Below, in pieces: positions 42,232 to 51,758 of a stretch of DNA of 52,790 bases. The position numbers were made by a program, and so were the translations under genes. Under the pieces are notes generated by a model. The model saw only the letters and a program-made list of their open reading frames with translations. It was not told the origin of the DNA and did not search any database. The stretch lies in contig NZ_CCAT010000068.1 in assembly GCF_000612845.1 (NCBI RefSeq), forward strand, positions 1-52,790, in the 5' to 3' direction. Each line of letters begins with the position of its first letter. Within the stretch, counting starts at the first letter, position 1. Source of the stretch: Clostridium ihumii AP5. Its GTDB lineage: Bacteria > Bacillota > Clostridia > Clostridiales > Clostridiaceae.

Positions 42232-43098
42232 CTATATATCTTTTAAATAAGGCATACCACCTTGTGCACCTAATTTTGTTACTGATATACTTGAGCATTT
42301 TACACCAAATTCTATAGCCTCGTTCAATGAAACACTTTTTGCTATTGCACTAGCAAATGTTCCTATAAATGTATCTCCAGCACCTGTAGTATCTACTACC
42401 TCTACTTTAGGCGCTTTAATATTAATCACTTCGTTATTCTCACAATACCATACACCTTTGTCACCATTTGTTATTATTAATTTCTTAGGATATTTCTTTA
42501 AAATTTCATCAATTGGTTCATTTGTATCAAAAAGTATTTTATATTCATGCTCATTAGGGATTATATAATTTACTTTTTGTAATAATGCTTTATCCATTTT
42601 TAGTGCTGGTGCAGGATTTAATATAATTATTTTATTATTTTCATATGCAAAATTAATAACTTCCTTTACTGTATCCATAGGTATTTCTAATTGCATTATT
42701 ATTACATCACATTCTAATATATGTTTTTTTACAGAATTCACATAATGTGGTGTACATTCTTTGTTTGCTCCTTGAACTACTATTATAGAATTTTCACCAT
42801 TACATAAAACTATATTTGCCACACCTGTTTTGGTGTTTTCACATATATTTATATAATCCGATTTAACTTTATTTTTCTTCATAGAATTTAACAAAAATTC
42901 TCCATTTGAATCTTTCCCTATTGCTCCAAATAGCGTTACATCACTTTCTACTCTTGATGCTGCAACAGCTTGATTTAACCCTTTTCCACCTTCACCAATA
43001 AAAAACTCTAATCCTGTTATTGTCTCACCTGGCTTTGGCACTTTACTTGTTTTTGTGATTAAATCTGCATTAATACTTCCTACAACTGCTATTTTCAT
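42232..43098 (-). CDS. rbsK: Ribokinase (PfkB family)
   Basis: 288 residues. KIAVVGSINADLITKTSKVPKPGETI, GGKGLNQAVAASR and the C-terminal DTTGAGDTFIGTFASAI with the catalytic Asp are typical of ribokinase. It phosphorylates ribose to ribose 5-phosphate. No ribose transporter or regulator accompanies it. The assignment to ribose rests on length and motifs, and related sugars or nucleosides are possible. Confidence 0.87.
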   Translation of the reverse strand: MKIAVVGSINADLITKTSKVPKPGETITGLEFFIGEGGKGLNQAVAASRVESDVTLFGAIGKDSNGEFLLNSMKKNKVKSDYINICENTKTGVANIVLCNGENSIIVVQGANKECTPHYVNSVKKHILECDVIIMQLEIPMDTVKEVINFAYENNKIIILNPAPALKMDKALLQKVNYIIPNEHEYKILFDTNEPIDEILKKYPKKLIITNGDKGVWYCENNEVINIKAPKVEVVDTTGAGDTFIGTFASAIAKSVSLNEAIEFGVKCSSISVTKLGAQGGMPYLKDI

Positions 43099-43184
43099 AT
43101 TTTCTTCTTCTCCTATTATTTATTTTATATACTATTTTAATATTTAGTTTTCTCATTATAATTTTTGATGATAATTACATAGTT

Positions 43185-44204
43185 TTATTTATCTAGATCT
43201 ATATCAATAGCTTTTTCTCTAAAAGTTTTTTCTCCTACATATGGAATTAGTTTTACTTTTTTTACATCTTTATTTATATTATATATTGCCCTCGTCCTTT
43301 TAAATTTACCATTAGAACCTTCCATAAATAATTCTTTTCCATTCTCATCTTCTATTTTAAATTCAACAATATCATATCCATCTTTAAATAAATTTACATT
43401 GTAATATAATTTAAGTGAAACAGGCGAAATTCTTATTTTAGATAAATTTATTGTTGTATCCATTATCTCTATGCTTTTATTAATTTTTATTTCATTAATT
43501 TCTTTTATTATCTCTTTTCCACTTGCTTCAAATTTAAAATTCCACACATTTTCTATATTTTTGTGATACTCTAAGTTCTCTCCTGCCTCTATATATAGAT
43601 TATCATATATTATTTCTATATCATAGTTTTTCCCTATTCTCGAACTTTTAGTATTCCCTGTGAAAAAAAGATTTATTGTTCCATCAGTATTCATTTCTGA
43701 TGTACCTCCTCCAGATTTTATATATTTTCCATCTATATAAATTCTAGGTACTGAATTAACTAAAATTAAATTTTCTCTTTTTAATCTTTCATCTTGCTCT
43801 TTTAACTTTGAAATATCAACTAAACTATTTATTATTATTTGACCATCATCTATAATAACTTCCTTTAATGTTATTTTCACTCCATCATTTTCTATAGTTG
43901 TTCCTATTATAGTTTTATATTTATCTAATTCTCCGTCATTTTTATATAAAAAGTCCTCAATTTTTGTTCCTAATACATTCATTTTTGCTAGTACATCTTC
44001 ATTAGAAAAAACTCCAACTAATGCAATTATACATATAATGGCTACACTTGCAGCCACTTTTCTATATCTTTTCTTAGTATTAGTTTTTGTTGTATTTATA
44101 AACTTTCTTTTCATTTTTTCCTTTTCTAATTCACTAATTTCAGTAACTTCATATTCATCTAAGTCTATATTTATTTCATTAAATATCTCAAAATTATTTT
44201 TCAA
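43185..44204 (-). CDS. DUF4179 anti-sigma-factor-like membrane protein
   Basis: 339 residues. A cytoplasmic part of about 45 residues, a single membrane helix (KVAASVAIICIIALVGVFS) and a long extracellular beta-rich part with DUF4179 features (IIGTTIENDGVKITLKEVIIDDGQIIINSLV). It is just after a sigma-factor gene, so it is the probable anti-sigma factor. I prefer the TTG at 44204, eight bases after GGAGG; the TTG at 44219 lies within that site and would overlap the sigma gene. Confidence 0.8.
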   Translation of the reverse strand: MKNNFEIFNEINIDLDEYEVTEISELEKEKMKRKFINTTKTNTKKRYRKVAASVAIICIIALVGVFSNEDVLAKMNVLGTKIEDFLYKNDGELDKYKTIIGTTIENDGVKITLKEVIIDDGQIIINSLVDISKLKEQDERLKRENLILVNSVPRIYIDGKYIKSGGGTSEMNTDGTINLFFTGNTKSSRIGKNYDIEIIYDNLYIEAGENLEYHKNIENVWNFKFEASGKEIIKEINEIKINKSIEIMDTTINLSKIRISPVSLKLYYNVNLFKDGYDIVEFKIEDENGKELFMEGSNGKFKRTRAIYNINKDVKKVKLIPYVGEKTFREKAIDIDLDK

Positions 44205-44209
44205 ATAAA

Positions 44210-44752
44210 TCACCTCCAAAATGATTCCATAATACCTCTAATTTTTCTTCTTCCTCTAGACAGTTTATTGTAAATTGAAGTATCCTTAATTTTCATCTCT
44301 CTAGCTATTTCCTTTATACTCTCTTCTTTTAAATAGTATTTTTTGAATATTTCTCTATCTGTCTCATTTAAATTCTTTAATAAATCTGCTACCTCTTCTT
44401 TTAACTCTTCATTCAATAAATCAGTATCAACTTTTTGTGAACTCACTATATTTAAATTTTCAATGTTTTCATAGTTTAAATATTTTATATATTTTCTTTT
44501 ATAATCAATAGCTTTGTATTTAGATATTGCCCCTATCCAGTTTTTAAACTGATTTTTAGATTCATCAAAGCTTTCAATATTATTCCATATAAGAAGTAAT
44601 ACGTCATTTAAACACTCTTCCGTAAAATCATTTAACATTCCTAATTGCTTATTAATTATGAATTTCATTAGTGCTCCATACTCATTTACTAATAATTCAA
44701 TTCCTTTTTCCTTCTTATGCTTTATATAACTTATTATCTCTTTATCATTCAT
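44210..44752 (-). CDS. ECF-type RNA polymerase sigma factor
   Basis: 180 residues. Region 2 at about 20-95 (ECLNDVLLLIWNNIESFDESKN, then FKNWIGAISKYKAIDYKRK) and region 4 at 125-178 (NLNETDREIFKKYYLKEESIKEIAREM, SIYNKLSRGRRKIR). It directs RNA polymerase to a small set of envelope-stress type promoters and is held by the anti-sigma protein encoded next. GGAGGT precedes the ATG. Confidence 0.9.
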   Translation of the reverse strand: MNDKEIISYIKHKKEKGIELLVNEYGALMKFIINKQLGMLNDFTEECLNDVLLLIWNNIESFDESKNQFKNWIGAISKYKAIDYKRKYIKYLNYENIENLNIVSSQKVDTDLLNEELKEEVADLLKNLNETDREIFKKYYLKEESIKEIAREMKIKDTSIYNKLSRGRRKIRGIMESFWR

Positions 44753-44835
44753 ACTTTGAGCACCTCCTAACTTTATTTTTTTATTAATTCATATATTAAT
44801 ACGATTATTTCATCATAAACTTATCATAAATATAT

Positions 44836-44877
44836 AAAAAAGCTACAATAAAATTTAAAATTTTATTGTAGCTTTTT
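44836..44877. terminator. Bidirectional terminator
   Basis: AAAAAGCTACAATAAAAT and its complement, ending GTAGCTTTTT, pair around TTAAA. It is beyond the sigma gene start on one side and at the stop of the protease gene on the other. On the minus strand it ends the site-2 protease gene, whose stop is adjacent. Confidence 0.85.
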
Positions 44878-44878
44878 A

Positions 44879-45529
44879 CTAAAATATCATTCCTACTATT
44901 TTTACAATTGAGTAAAAAATATAACTTGCTGGTCTACTAATTAATAAACTTAATAATGAATATCCTCCAAATATAGGCATTATCATAACTATTAATATAA
45001 TAAATTGATATCTGTATATATTATCTGAGAATTTAAAGAATTGTTTTGGAAATAAATCTCTTAATATATGAAAACCATCAAATCCAGGTAATGGTAACAA
45101 ATTAAGTATCATCCATAAACAATTATAAAAAGCAACATTATATACTATTTGATTAATTATAATATATAAATTGTTATTGTGTGATATTGGTAATATATAA
45201 AGTATGTTCATCAAAACTACACCAACTATTGCACAGAAGAAATTAGCTAGTGGTCCTGCTATAGATACTTTTAAATCATCCTTATAATAATTTTTGAAAT
45301 TATTAGGATTTGTCTGCACAGCTTTTCCCCATCCAAAATGGAAAATTAACATCATAACAAATCCTGCTATATCTATATGTGCTAATGGATCTAATGTTAA
45401 CCTTCCTTGATATTTAGGAGTATCATCTCCTAATTTTACTGCCATCCATGCATGTGCATATTCATGAAAGGTTATTGCTACTAATATAGCTGGAATTAAT
45501 AATATAGTTCCTAATATCCTATTACTCAT
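44879..45529 (-). CDS. Site-2 protease family membrane metalloprotease (M50)
   Basis: 216 residues, about five to six membrane segments. HEYAHAW near residue 23 is the zinc-binding HExxH motif, and NLLPLPGFDGFHIL holds the third ligand (Asp). Short M50 proteases of this type act within the membrane. A link to the neighbouring sigma and anti-sigma pair is tempting, since site-2 proteases release sigma factors, but the small M50 type is widespread and the genes are not in one operon. Confidence 0.88.
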   Translation of the reverse strand: MSNRILGTILLIPAILVAITFHEYAHAWMAVKLGDDTPKYQGRLTLDPLAHIDIAGFVMMLIFHFGWGKAVQTNPNNFKNYYKDDLKVSIAGPLANFFCAIVGVVLMNILYILPISHNNNLYIIINQIVYNVAFYNCLWMILNLLPLPGFDGFHILRDLFPKQFFKFSDNIYRYQFIILIVMIMPIFGGYSLLSLLISRPASYIFYSIVKIVGMIF

Positions 45530-45675
45530 ACAAAAATCTCACTCCTTTTCTACTTTATCTAGAGTTTTAAAGTTGAATTTACAATAATAATATAAAATAA
45601 TTTTTTGCTAAATTCCAATTTTAAATATATATTTCTATAAATATACCATATTAAATTCTTTAAATTCAATTTAAT

Positions 45676-45714
45676 AATAAAATTAAGGATAGAAATTCTA
45701 TCCTTAATTTTATT
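45676..45714. terminator. Bidirectional terminator
   Basis: 19-base perfect arms (AATAAAATTAAGGATAGAA and complement) around one base. It ends the gene at 45721 on the minus strand. Confidence 0.85.
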
Positions 45715-45720
45715 TATAGT

Positions 45721-46869
45721 CTATTCATAATCTACAATAGTTACAATATCACCTTGTTTTACTAGTATTCCTGACTCTTCAAATCCTAAGAATTCGCCTT
45801 CATAAGATACTTCTTTTCCATTCATTTCATCTGTTATAGTTTTATTTTGAATATCATGTACATATACTTGACCTTCTTTGGTAACATGTATATTCTCCCT
45901 CTTAGCAGGCTTATTCATATTAACTGATTTAAAATCTTCACTGTTGTATGATATTCCTGAATCTGATTCATCTTCTTTATTTTCATATTGATAATTACTG
46001 TTTTCATTAGTTTCTTTATTACATTCTACAGACTTATAATATATTTTAGTAATTAAATTATTTTCTACTTTTCCTAAATACAAATTACTTTCAGAATCTG
46101 TTCCTAATAATGATAATCTCTCTGCTCCATCAATTATAATTTGATGATTTCTTGTTCCCTTATTAGTCTTATCTATATTATAAACTGTTGATTCATATAC
46201 AGCATTGTAAACCTCACCCTCATAATATAACACTGCTTCTTTTTCAAGCGTTGCTACATTACTTATATGTTTAGGAACAGTATCCATCAATAGATTTCCT
46301 CTCATTCTATCAAATCTATATATATAACTTACATTTGAAGGATCTACTAACTTTACATATGTAAGACCTGTCAAAACTGACATTTCTATATTATCTACTT
46401 TTGTATTTTCATCATAAATATCAATCTTATATATTTCTGATTTTTCATCCTTCTTTAAATCATATGAGAAAAGAACAATTTTATTTCCTTGATAACCAGA
46501 TATTTTTTCTGCTGTAATAATTCTATCTCTAGATGGAACCCATTTATAATAAATTATTTCAGCGCCATCTTCTTTTTCATAAGAAAAATTAGATTTTTCA
46601 TCTATAGTTTTTAATACCAATTTTTCATTTTCTAAATATGATATATATTTTAAATTACTAGATATTGAAATATCTTCAGCTGTTTTAGGAACCTTAACTT
46701 TTACTGGTCCTTGCTTTTCTTTTTTTTCAGTACCATCTAGTTCTTCTATTTTTGTTGTTTTAAGATTAGTTTCAGAATTTAAATATATTCTATCTACATA
46801 ATAAAATCCTAAAAGTTGAATGGCTAAAGATATTCCTATCCAAATTACTAATGTCTTTACCGCTTTCAT
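45721..46869 (-). CDS. Membrane-anchored protein of unknown function, possible beta-propeller
   Basis: 382 residues. One N-terminal helix (LVIWIGISLAIQLLGFYYV) anchors it, and the remainder is predicted outside the cell. Repeats such as DISISSNLKYISYLENEKLVL, KIVLFSYDLKKDEKSEIY and VSYIYRFDRMRGNLL resemble blades of a TolB-type propeller. An acidic low-complexity stretch lies near residues 285-315. It follows the phosphodiester glycosidase gene by 15 bases, so the two probably work together at the cell surface. Confidence 0.6.
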   Translation of the reverse strand: MKAVKTLVIWIGISLAIQLLGFYYVDRIYLNSETNLKTTKIEELDGTEKKEKQGPVKVKVPKTAEDISISSNLKYISYLENEKLVLKTIDEKSNFSYEKEDGAEIIYYKWVPSRDRIITAEKISGYQGNKIVLFSYDLKKDEKSEIYKIDIYDENTKVDNIEMSVLTGLTYVKLVDPSNVSYIYRFDRMRGNLLMDTVPKHISNVATLEKEAVLYYEGEVYNAVYESTVYNIDKTNKGTRNHQIIIDGAERLSLLGTDSESNLYLGKVENNLITKIYYKSVECNKETNENSNYQYENKEDESDSGISYNSEDFKSVNMNKPAKRENIHVTKEGQVYVHDIQNKTITDEMNGKEVSYEGEFLGFEESGILVKQGDIVTIVDYE

Positions 46870-46884
46870 ATATTTCTCCTTAAC

Positions 46885-47931
46885 CTATTTTTCTACATAT
46901 ATAACTGATGGAACAGTTCTTTCACCTAATGTGTCTGATGGGCTATTTATAACTTCTCCATTATAAAACATAGTAGTAGATGACCCACCATCTAAATTAC
47001 TCGCTGTAACTGCACCATTTTCATATAATATATTTTGAGCGTCTTTTAAAGTTGCACCACTCGAAGTTAACTGTCTACCATCTATAACTAATAATAATAT
47101 GGTTCCATCTGCTTTTTGACCTATAGCAGTTCTTGGAGCAATTCCCCAACCACCATCTCCATATTCTCCTATAGTTTTTTCACCATTTACTATAAGTGCT
47201 GGACCAAAACTTACAGCATTTAAAACATTCTGCTCTTGTAATTCATTTAAGCTATAGTTTCCAACAAGTAAAGTTCCATCATCTCTAAATGCAACCATTT
47301 CTCTTTTCTCATCAGCACTTGATAAATCATTATGTTCAATCTTTCCATTGCTCATTAATAATCCAGTAGGACTTCCACCAGTTCCTGTCCACTCTTCACC
47401 AGTAGATTTATCAGTAAATCCACCACCATTAATTGCTGCTATAGCATCATTATTTATAGCTATTTCACTTGTAAGTTCACCAATTCCATTATTCAGCTGT
47501 GAAGAACATCCAACTTTTAATCTTGTTGGATCATTTATTGTAAGTAAATAACCTTTAAACTTATTACTATTTACTTCCTCTAATAAAATTTTGCGATCAT
47601 TTTTCTTTTCAATAACTACACCACTTTTAGAATTATCCTGTGCTATAGTCTTTATTGCTTGATTTCCCATTATTTCATTGATTTTTTCTTCACTTAAAAA
47701 TGTAGTTGCTATCCATTGATGACTAAGTGTTGTCATGGCAGTTGTTACAAGTGTATCCCTAACATTAGTGAAAGGACCATGATAAGCTATAAGTGGAGCT
47801 GTAACCCCTGTAAAAACTATTTCAAATAGTAAAAATCCCATTATTATTTTAAATCTACTTTTTTTCTTTTTTACATTTTTCTTTTTTATATTTCTATTTT
47901 TTGCATTTGATTTGCTTTTATTCTCCTTCAT
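46885..47931 (-). CDS. Phosphodiester glycosidase family protein (NAGPA domain)
   Basis: 348 residues. After a very basic N-terminus rich in Lys and Asn and one membrane helix (IIMGFLLFEIVFTGVTAPLI), the extracellular domain shows AINGGGFTDKSTGEEWTGTGGSPTGLLMSNG, VSFGPALIVNGE, GIAPRTAIGQKADGTILLLVIDGRQ and NLDGGSSTTMFYNGE, typical of NAGPA proteins. These cleave sugar phosphodiesters, for example in teichoic acids or exopolysaccharide. I chose the ATG at 47931 following AAGGAAGG; an in-frame TTG further upstream lacks a site. The 470-base gap upstream is AT-rich and I see no feature in it. Confidence 0.82.
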   Translation of the reverse strand: MKENKSKSNAKNRNIKKKNVKKKKSRFKIIMGFLLFEIVFTGVTAPLIAYHGPFTNVRDTLVTTAMTTLSHQWIATTFLSEEKINEIMGNQAIKTIAQDNSKSGVVIEKKNDRKILLEEVNSNKFKGYLLTINDPTRLKVGCSSQLNNGIGELTSEIAINNDAIAAINGGGFTDKSTGEEWTGTGGSPTGLLMSNGKIEHNDLSSADEKREMVAFRDDGTLLVGNYSLNELQEQNVLNAVSFGPALIVNGEKTIGEYGDGGWGIAPRTAIGQKADGTILLLVIDGRQLTSSGATLKDAQNILYENGAVTASNLDGGSSTTMFYNGEVINSPSDTLGERTVPSVIYVEK

Positions 47932-48402
47932 CCTAACCTTCCTTTTTAAATTTAAAAATTTTAAGAAATTATTCAAATTAAATTATTAAATTATACAACT
48001 GTATCTAATCATGTAATTCTATGTTGTAAAACAATAATATAATATCGTAGAAATGAAAAAAAATCAATTACAATTATGTTACTAAATCGTTTCATATTTA
48101 TGATATAGTTTGAAATTAAGACTGATTTTAGTAAAACCATATCCAATATATTGTATATTATACGAATTTTATTTAAATAAAAGTAGTGACTTTATGCCTA
48201 AATTTAATTTATATATTTTCATATATAACATAGGAAATAATCTCTAACTTACAATTATATTTTAAATTGTTTTTAAGTTTATTTCACTATTAAACTATAG
48301 CATAATTCACTACTTATAAATATATAATTAATTTTTAATAGTATATTTTAAAAATTTTTTTAAGTTTTAACAGAATAAATCAATTTTAACTATTTATTTT
48401 TT

Positions 48403-49776
48403 CTACAATTTTCTTGCGGCTTCAAATGCTAGTGGTGATCTTTCACATTCATCAAATTTTAAAGTTATTTGATAACATAACTCACTACCTTTCATCTTTT
48501 CAGATGCATAGCATAATCCATTTGATCTTGAATCCATGAATGGATGATCTATTTGATCTGGGTCACCTATTAATATAAGTTTTGTTCCTTCGCCTACTCT
48601 AGTAGTTATCGCTTTTATTTGTTTTGGAGAAAGATTTTGTGCTTCATCAATTATAAGCCAATTTTTAACAATTGATCTTCCTCTTAAATAAGCTACAGCT
48701 TCAGTGACTATTATTCTGCGATCAAATACCTCTTTAACTTTATCTTGAAGTTCTTTTTCATTTTTATATCTTTCATTTTCATCTGAATCTACCAATATTT
48801 CTAAATTGTCAAATATAGGTCTCATAAATGGTGCTATTTTCTCTTCTTCTGTTCCTGGTAAAAAACCTATTTCTTCGTCCATTGTAACATTAGGTCTACA
48901 CACTAATATTCTCCTATATTCATTGATATTTTCTTCAAATATTTTTTGAAGCCCAACTGCTAAAGAAAATAAAGTTTTAGCAGTTCCAGCAGGTCCTTTT
49001 ATTATTACTAGTGGTGCTTTAGATGCATCTGTACATAAAGCCTCTATCATAAATTTTTGTCCTATATTTCTTGGTGATATTCCCATAGGCTTTACATCCT
49101 TAAAATAAAGTGGAACTATTCTTTTTCCATCATATCTACCAAGAGCAGTTTGTTTAGGGTTTTCTATACTATGAAGTAACACAAATTGATTTGTGTATAA
49201 ATGTGGCTCATAATAATCTTCTGTTTCATTATCATAACTTAAAAGATTTTCAGCATTAATAAATTTGTTTGAATAAAAACTATCTATTTTTTCAAAAGGC
49301 AAATATAATTCTATCCTTCCAGTATACTGATCATTCTCTGGAACCTCAGTTTCATAATAATCGTCACTCTTTATACTTACTGTATCTGCTTTTATTCTCT
49401 CAAATATATCTTTAGTTATTAGAACTACATCCTCACCAAGCTCTTTTAATCCCTTACACACTTGAATTATTCTATTATCTGCTTTACTCTTATCCCATGA
49501 TACTGGTATCACTGTATCATGATGATTCATTTCTACTCTTATCTTCCCTCCATTTGGAAGTTCAACACCTTCAACTAATGCTCCTTGCTTTCTTAATGCA
49601 TCTAACATTCTAGATGCTTGCCTAGCATTTGAACCTAGCTCACCTTTATCTTTTTTAAAATTATCTAGTTCTTCAAGTACAACCTCTGGTATTACAACAT
49701 CATTGTCCCCAAAAGATAATATAGCTGTTGCCGAATATAAAATAACATTAGTATCTAACACATAGGTTTTTTTCAC
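48403..49776 (-). CDS. PIN-domain/PhoH-family ATPase (YlaK-like)
   Basis: 457 residues. The N-terminal PIN domain (TYVLDTNVILYSATAIL, PEVVLEELDNFK, DNRIIQVCKGL) is a probable RNA nuclease. The C-terminal PhoH ATPase has Walker A KGPAGTAKTLFS, Walker B NWLIIDEAQNLSPKQIK and GEGTKLILIGDPDQID. PIN-PhoH proteins are thought to be RNA helicase-nucleases. The start is GTG at 49776, nine bases after GGGGGA; the longer in-frame ORF up to 49863 is unlikely to be translated. Confidence 0.9.
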   Translation of the reverse strand: MKKTYVLDTNVILYSATAILSFGDNDVVIPEVVLEELDNFKKDKGELGSNARQASRMLDALRKQGALVEGVELPNGGKIRVEMNHHDTVIPVSWDKSKADNRIIQVCKGLKELGEDVVLITKDIFERIKADTVSIKSDDYYETEVPENDQYTGRIELYLPFEKIDSFYSNKFINAENLLSYDNETEDYYEPHLYTNQFVLLHSIENPKQTALGRYDGKRIVPLYFKDVKPMGISPRNIGQKFMIEALCTDASKAPLVIIKGPAGTAKTLFSLAVGLQKIFEENINEYRRILVCRPNVTMDEEIGFLPGTEEEKIAPFMRPIFDNLEILVDSDENERYKNEKELQDKVKEVFDRRIIVTEAVAYLRGRSIVKNWLIIDEAQNLSPKQIKAITTRVGEGTKLILIGDPDQIDHPFMDSRSNGLCYASEKMKGSELCYQITLKFDECERSPLAFEAARKL

Positions 49777-50041
49777 AGCATATATTCCCCCTCTCATATA
49801 GTAAATATATTTATATATAATACATATTCTTATTGCATAAGTTTTTTTCCAAATTTTATACAAATATATTTATACTACTAATATATGAGAGTTTTTTAAT
49901 AAATGAATATATATATTTAAATTTTAACATTTATTCTAACTATTTTCTATTTTAATATAAATTTATATAAGCAAATTCTAAATTTTGTAATATTATTAGC
50001 ATAATTTTATTATTATGTAATGATTATGCAACAACTAGTTA

Positions 50042-50078
50042 TTGATAATTAATAGTTTTTATTATATAATAATTATAA
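50042..50078 (+). promoter_or_regulatory. perR promoter with PerR box
   Basis: TTGATA (50042-50047), 17 bases, TATAAT (50065-50070). ATATAATAATTATAA at 50064-50078 matches the PerR box TTATAATnATTATAA in 13 of 14 positions and covers the -10. It lies about 45 bases before the regulator gene, which suggests self-repression. The gap 49777-50121 holds nothing else I can name. Confidence 0.8.
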
Positions 50079-50121
50079 TAGTAATAAATTTTATACTGAT
50101 TATTAAAAGAGGATGGTGACT

Positions 50122-50556
50122 ATGCTAAATTTTACGCATATTTTCAAAGAAAAAAAGCTTAAACTTACCCCTCAACGTATAGCTGTATACAAATATTTAT
50201 GTTCTACTACAGAGCATCCTTCAGCAGAGGCTATATATAAAGCATTACAAGAAGATTATCCTACTATGAGTCTTGCTACGGTATATAAAACTTTAAAGGT
50301 TCTTGTGTCTGTTAATTTGATCCAAGAGTTAAATGTTGGTGAAGGTAACTTTAGGTATGATGCCAATGTAGAACCACACCCTCATATTCAATGTATTGAA
50401 TGTTCTAAAGTTGATGATATTTGTGATGTTTCATTTACTCACTTAAATAATGAAATAACTAAATACACTAATTATGATGTATTATTTAACAGAGTATATT
50501 TTTATGGATTATGTAATGAATGTAAAAATAAAATGAATACAGATGAGGAATCTTAA
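50122..50556 (+). CDS. perR: Fur-family peroxide regulator PerR
   Basis: 144 residues. Winged helix (LTPQRIAVYKYLCSTTEHPSAEAIY, MSLATVYKTLKVL) and dimer domain. FRYDANVEPHPHIQCIECSKVDDICD carries the metal site; Asp, His, His and Asp match PerR better than Fur or Zur. CIEC and CNEC form the structural zinc site. PerR uses iron or manganese to sense peroxide. The ATG at 50122 has AGAGG nine bases upstream; the ATG at 50113 overlaps that site. Confidence 0.85.
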   Translation: MLNFTHIFKEKKLKLTPQRIAVYKYLCSTTEHPSAEAIYKALQEDYPTMSLATVYKTLKVLVSVNLIQELNVGEGNFRYDANVEPHPHIQCIECSKVDDICDVSFTHLNNEITKYTNYDVLFNRVYFYGLCNECKNKMNTDEES

Positions 50557-50582
50557 TTATCTACAAATTAAGCAAATATTTT

Positions 50583-50614
50583 AATCGATGGCTAGTATTA
50601 GTCATCGATTTTTT
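50583..50614 (+). terminator. Terminator after perR
   Basis: AATCGATG and CATCGATT pair, with CTA/TAG continuing inside, followed by TTTTTT. Confidence 0.85.
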
Positions 50615-50688
50615 GCATAAAATTATTTATTCTTCATATACTTCATAAATAAAGAGATTTCATATTTTCAATATAAGGAGGACTGTTT

Positions 50689-51624
50689 ATGAAGTCAAAA
50701 AAAAATATGGTTCTAAAATCAGCATCTTTTATTATAATGATTTTATCCATAATTATAATAATATTTAATACCAATTCTATGAAAACTCTTCCTACATTTA
50801 AAGCTATTGATAAAAACCTTACTATTAATGAAGATTTTAATGGAGATGGAAAAAAGGATGTTTTATATATTAAAACCGATTCATCTGAATATTTAATTCA
50901 AGTCAATTTGAATAATGAGGATAGCCTAAGTTTAGATCCTTCTAAAGATTTGTCTACTTTAGGCGAACATAAAACTTATTGGCCTATGCGTCTAACAGTA
51001 AAAGATATTTCTAGAGATAATTTAAAAGAAATTTTTACCCAATCTTCTTTTAATGAAACTCCAATACAACACCTATTTATTTTTAATAACAATAAATATG
51101 AGAATATATTTTCAGCAAAAAATAATATACTTGGCTTTTTAGATGATTCAAATGGAAAAACACCTAAAGTAATAAGTGGTAACTTTCAAAATGGTACTAT
51201 GATTTTAAAAAGCTACTTATTAGTAAACAAAGAATTAAAAGAATATGCTTATTCATATCCTAGCAATTTTGTTGGCAATAATTGTGTTTCTGAATTTATA
51301 AATCTAATAGAAAGTTTTCCTTATGAAAATTTGGATGTTCCTGATTATTTTAGTTCTAATATTTCATATAATTCTATTACTTCACTGTATACCATAGCTA
51401 ATAATAATCATGTATATAAACTTCAGGATTGCTTTTTTAAAGATATTTCTTATGATGAAAAAAATGAACCTTATGAATTTAGTTGGACTTTAAATTTTAA
51501 AGGTATTGATGAAAGTGATAAAAATAAAATTAAAAATTTTACTGTAGATTTAATAGTTACAAAATCAAATGTAGCTTCTCCAAATTTTGAGTATAAAATT
51601 ACCTCATTAGATATAAGTTTTTAA
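50689..51624 (+). CDS. Membrane-anchored extracellular protein, function unknown
   Basis: 311 residues. A basic N-terminus and one hydrophobic helix (SASFIIMILSIIIIIFNT) put the rest outside the cell. INEDFNGDGKKDVLYIKTDSS resembles a calcium-binding FG-GAP or dockerin-type DxNxDG loop. No lipobox cysteine is seen, so it is anchored by the helix or secreted. No family recognised. AAGGAGG precedes the ATG. Its 3' end converges with the small-RNA candidate on the other strand. Confidence 0.65.
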   Translation: MKSKKNMVLKSASFIIMILSIIIIIFNTNSMKTLPTFKAIDKNLTINEDFNGDGKKDVLYIKTDSSEYLIQVNLNNEDSLSLDPSKDLSTLGEHKTYWPMRLTVKDISRDNLKEIFTQSSFNETPIQHLFIFNNNKYENIFSAKNNILGFLDDSNGKTPKVISGNFQNGTMILKSYLLVNKELKEYAYSYPSNFVGNNCVSEFINLIESFPYENLDVPDYFSSNISYNSITSLYTIANNNHVYKLQDCFFKDISYDEKNEPYEFSWTLNFKGIDESDKNKIKNFTVDLIVTKSNVASPNFEYKITSLDISF

Positions 51625-51626
51625 AT

Positions 51627-51713
51627 AAAAAAAGGGACCTATTACGGTCCCAAGGGGGATGGGGGGTAACCAAAGAAAAAATCTTTGGTTAATGGAGATT
51701 TCAACTCCTATTA
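51627..51713 (-). ncRNA. Candidate C-rich small RNA (resembles CsfG)
   Basis: Minus strand. GGAG/CTCC hairpin (51708-51694), AACCAAAG/CTTTGGTT hairpin (51690-51668), a single-stranded run CCCCCCATCCCCC (51666-51654), then a terminator GGGACC, loop GTAATA, GGTCCC (51651-51634) and TTTTTTT. Upstream, GAATA, 14 bases and GGCAATATTA (51730-51721) resemble a forespore sigma-F/G promoter, and TATAAT is at 51720-51715. The C-rich stretch could pair with G-rich ribosome sites. CsfG of spore formers likewise joins two stems by a pyrimidine-rich loop. It may instead be the 3' end of the upstream gene's mRNA. Confidence 0.55.
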
Positions 51714-51758
51714 CATTATATAATATTGCCTATTTAAATTTTTTTATTCACTTTTTTC

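Noticed and set aside
44879-45529. Site-2 protease as part of the sigma/anti-sigma switch
   Set aside because: It is separated by a terminator and belongs to the small general M50 group; the link is not supported beyond proximity.
51654-51666. G-quadruplex on the plus strand (GGGGGATGGGGGG)
   Set aside because: Only two G runs are present. The structure on the minus strand as a C-rich RNA between two hairpins explains it better.
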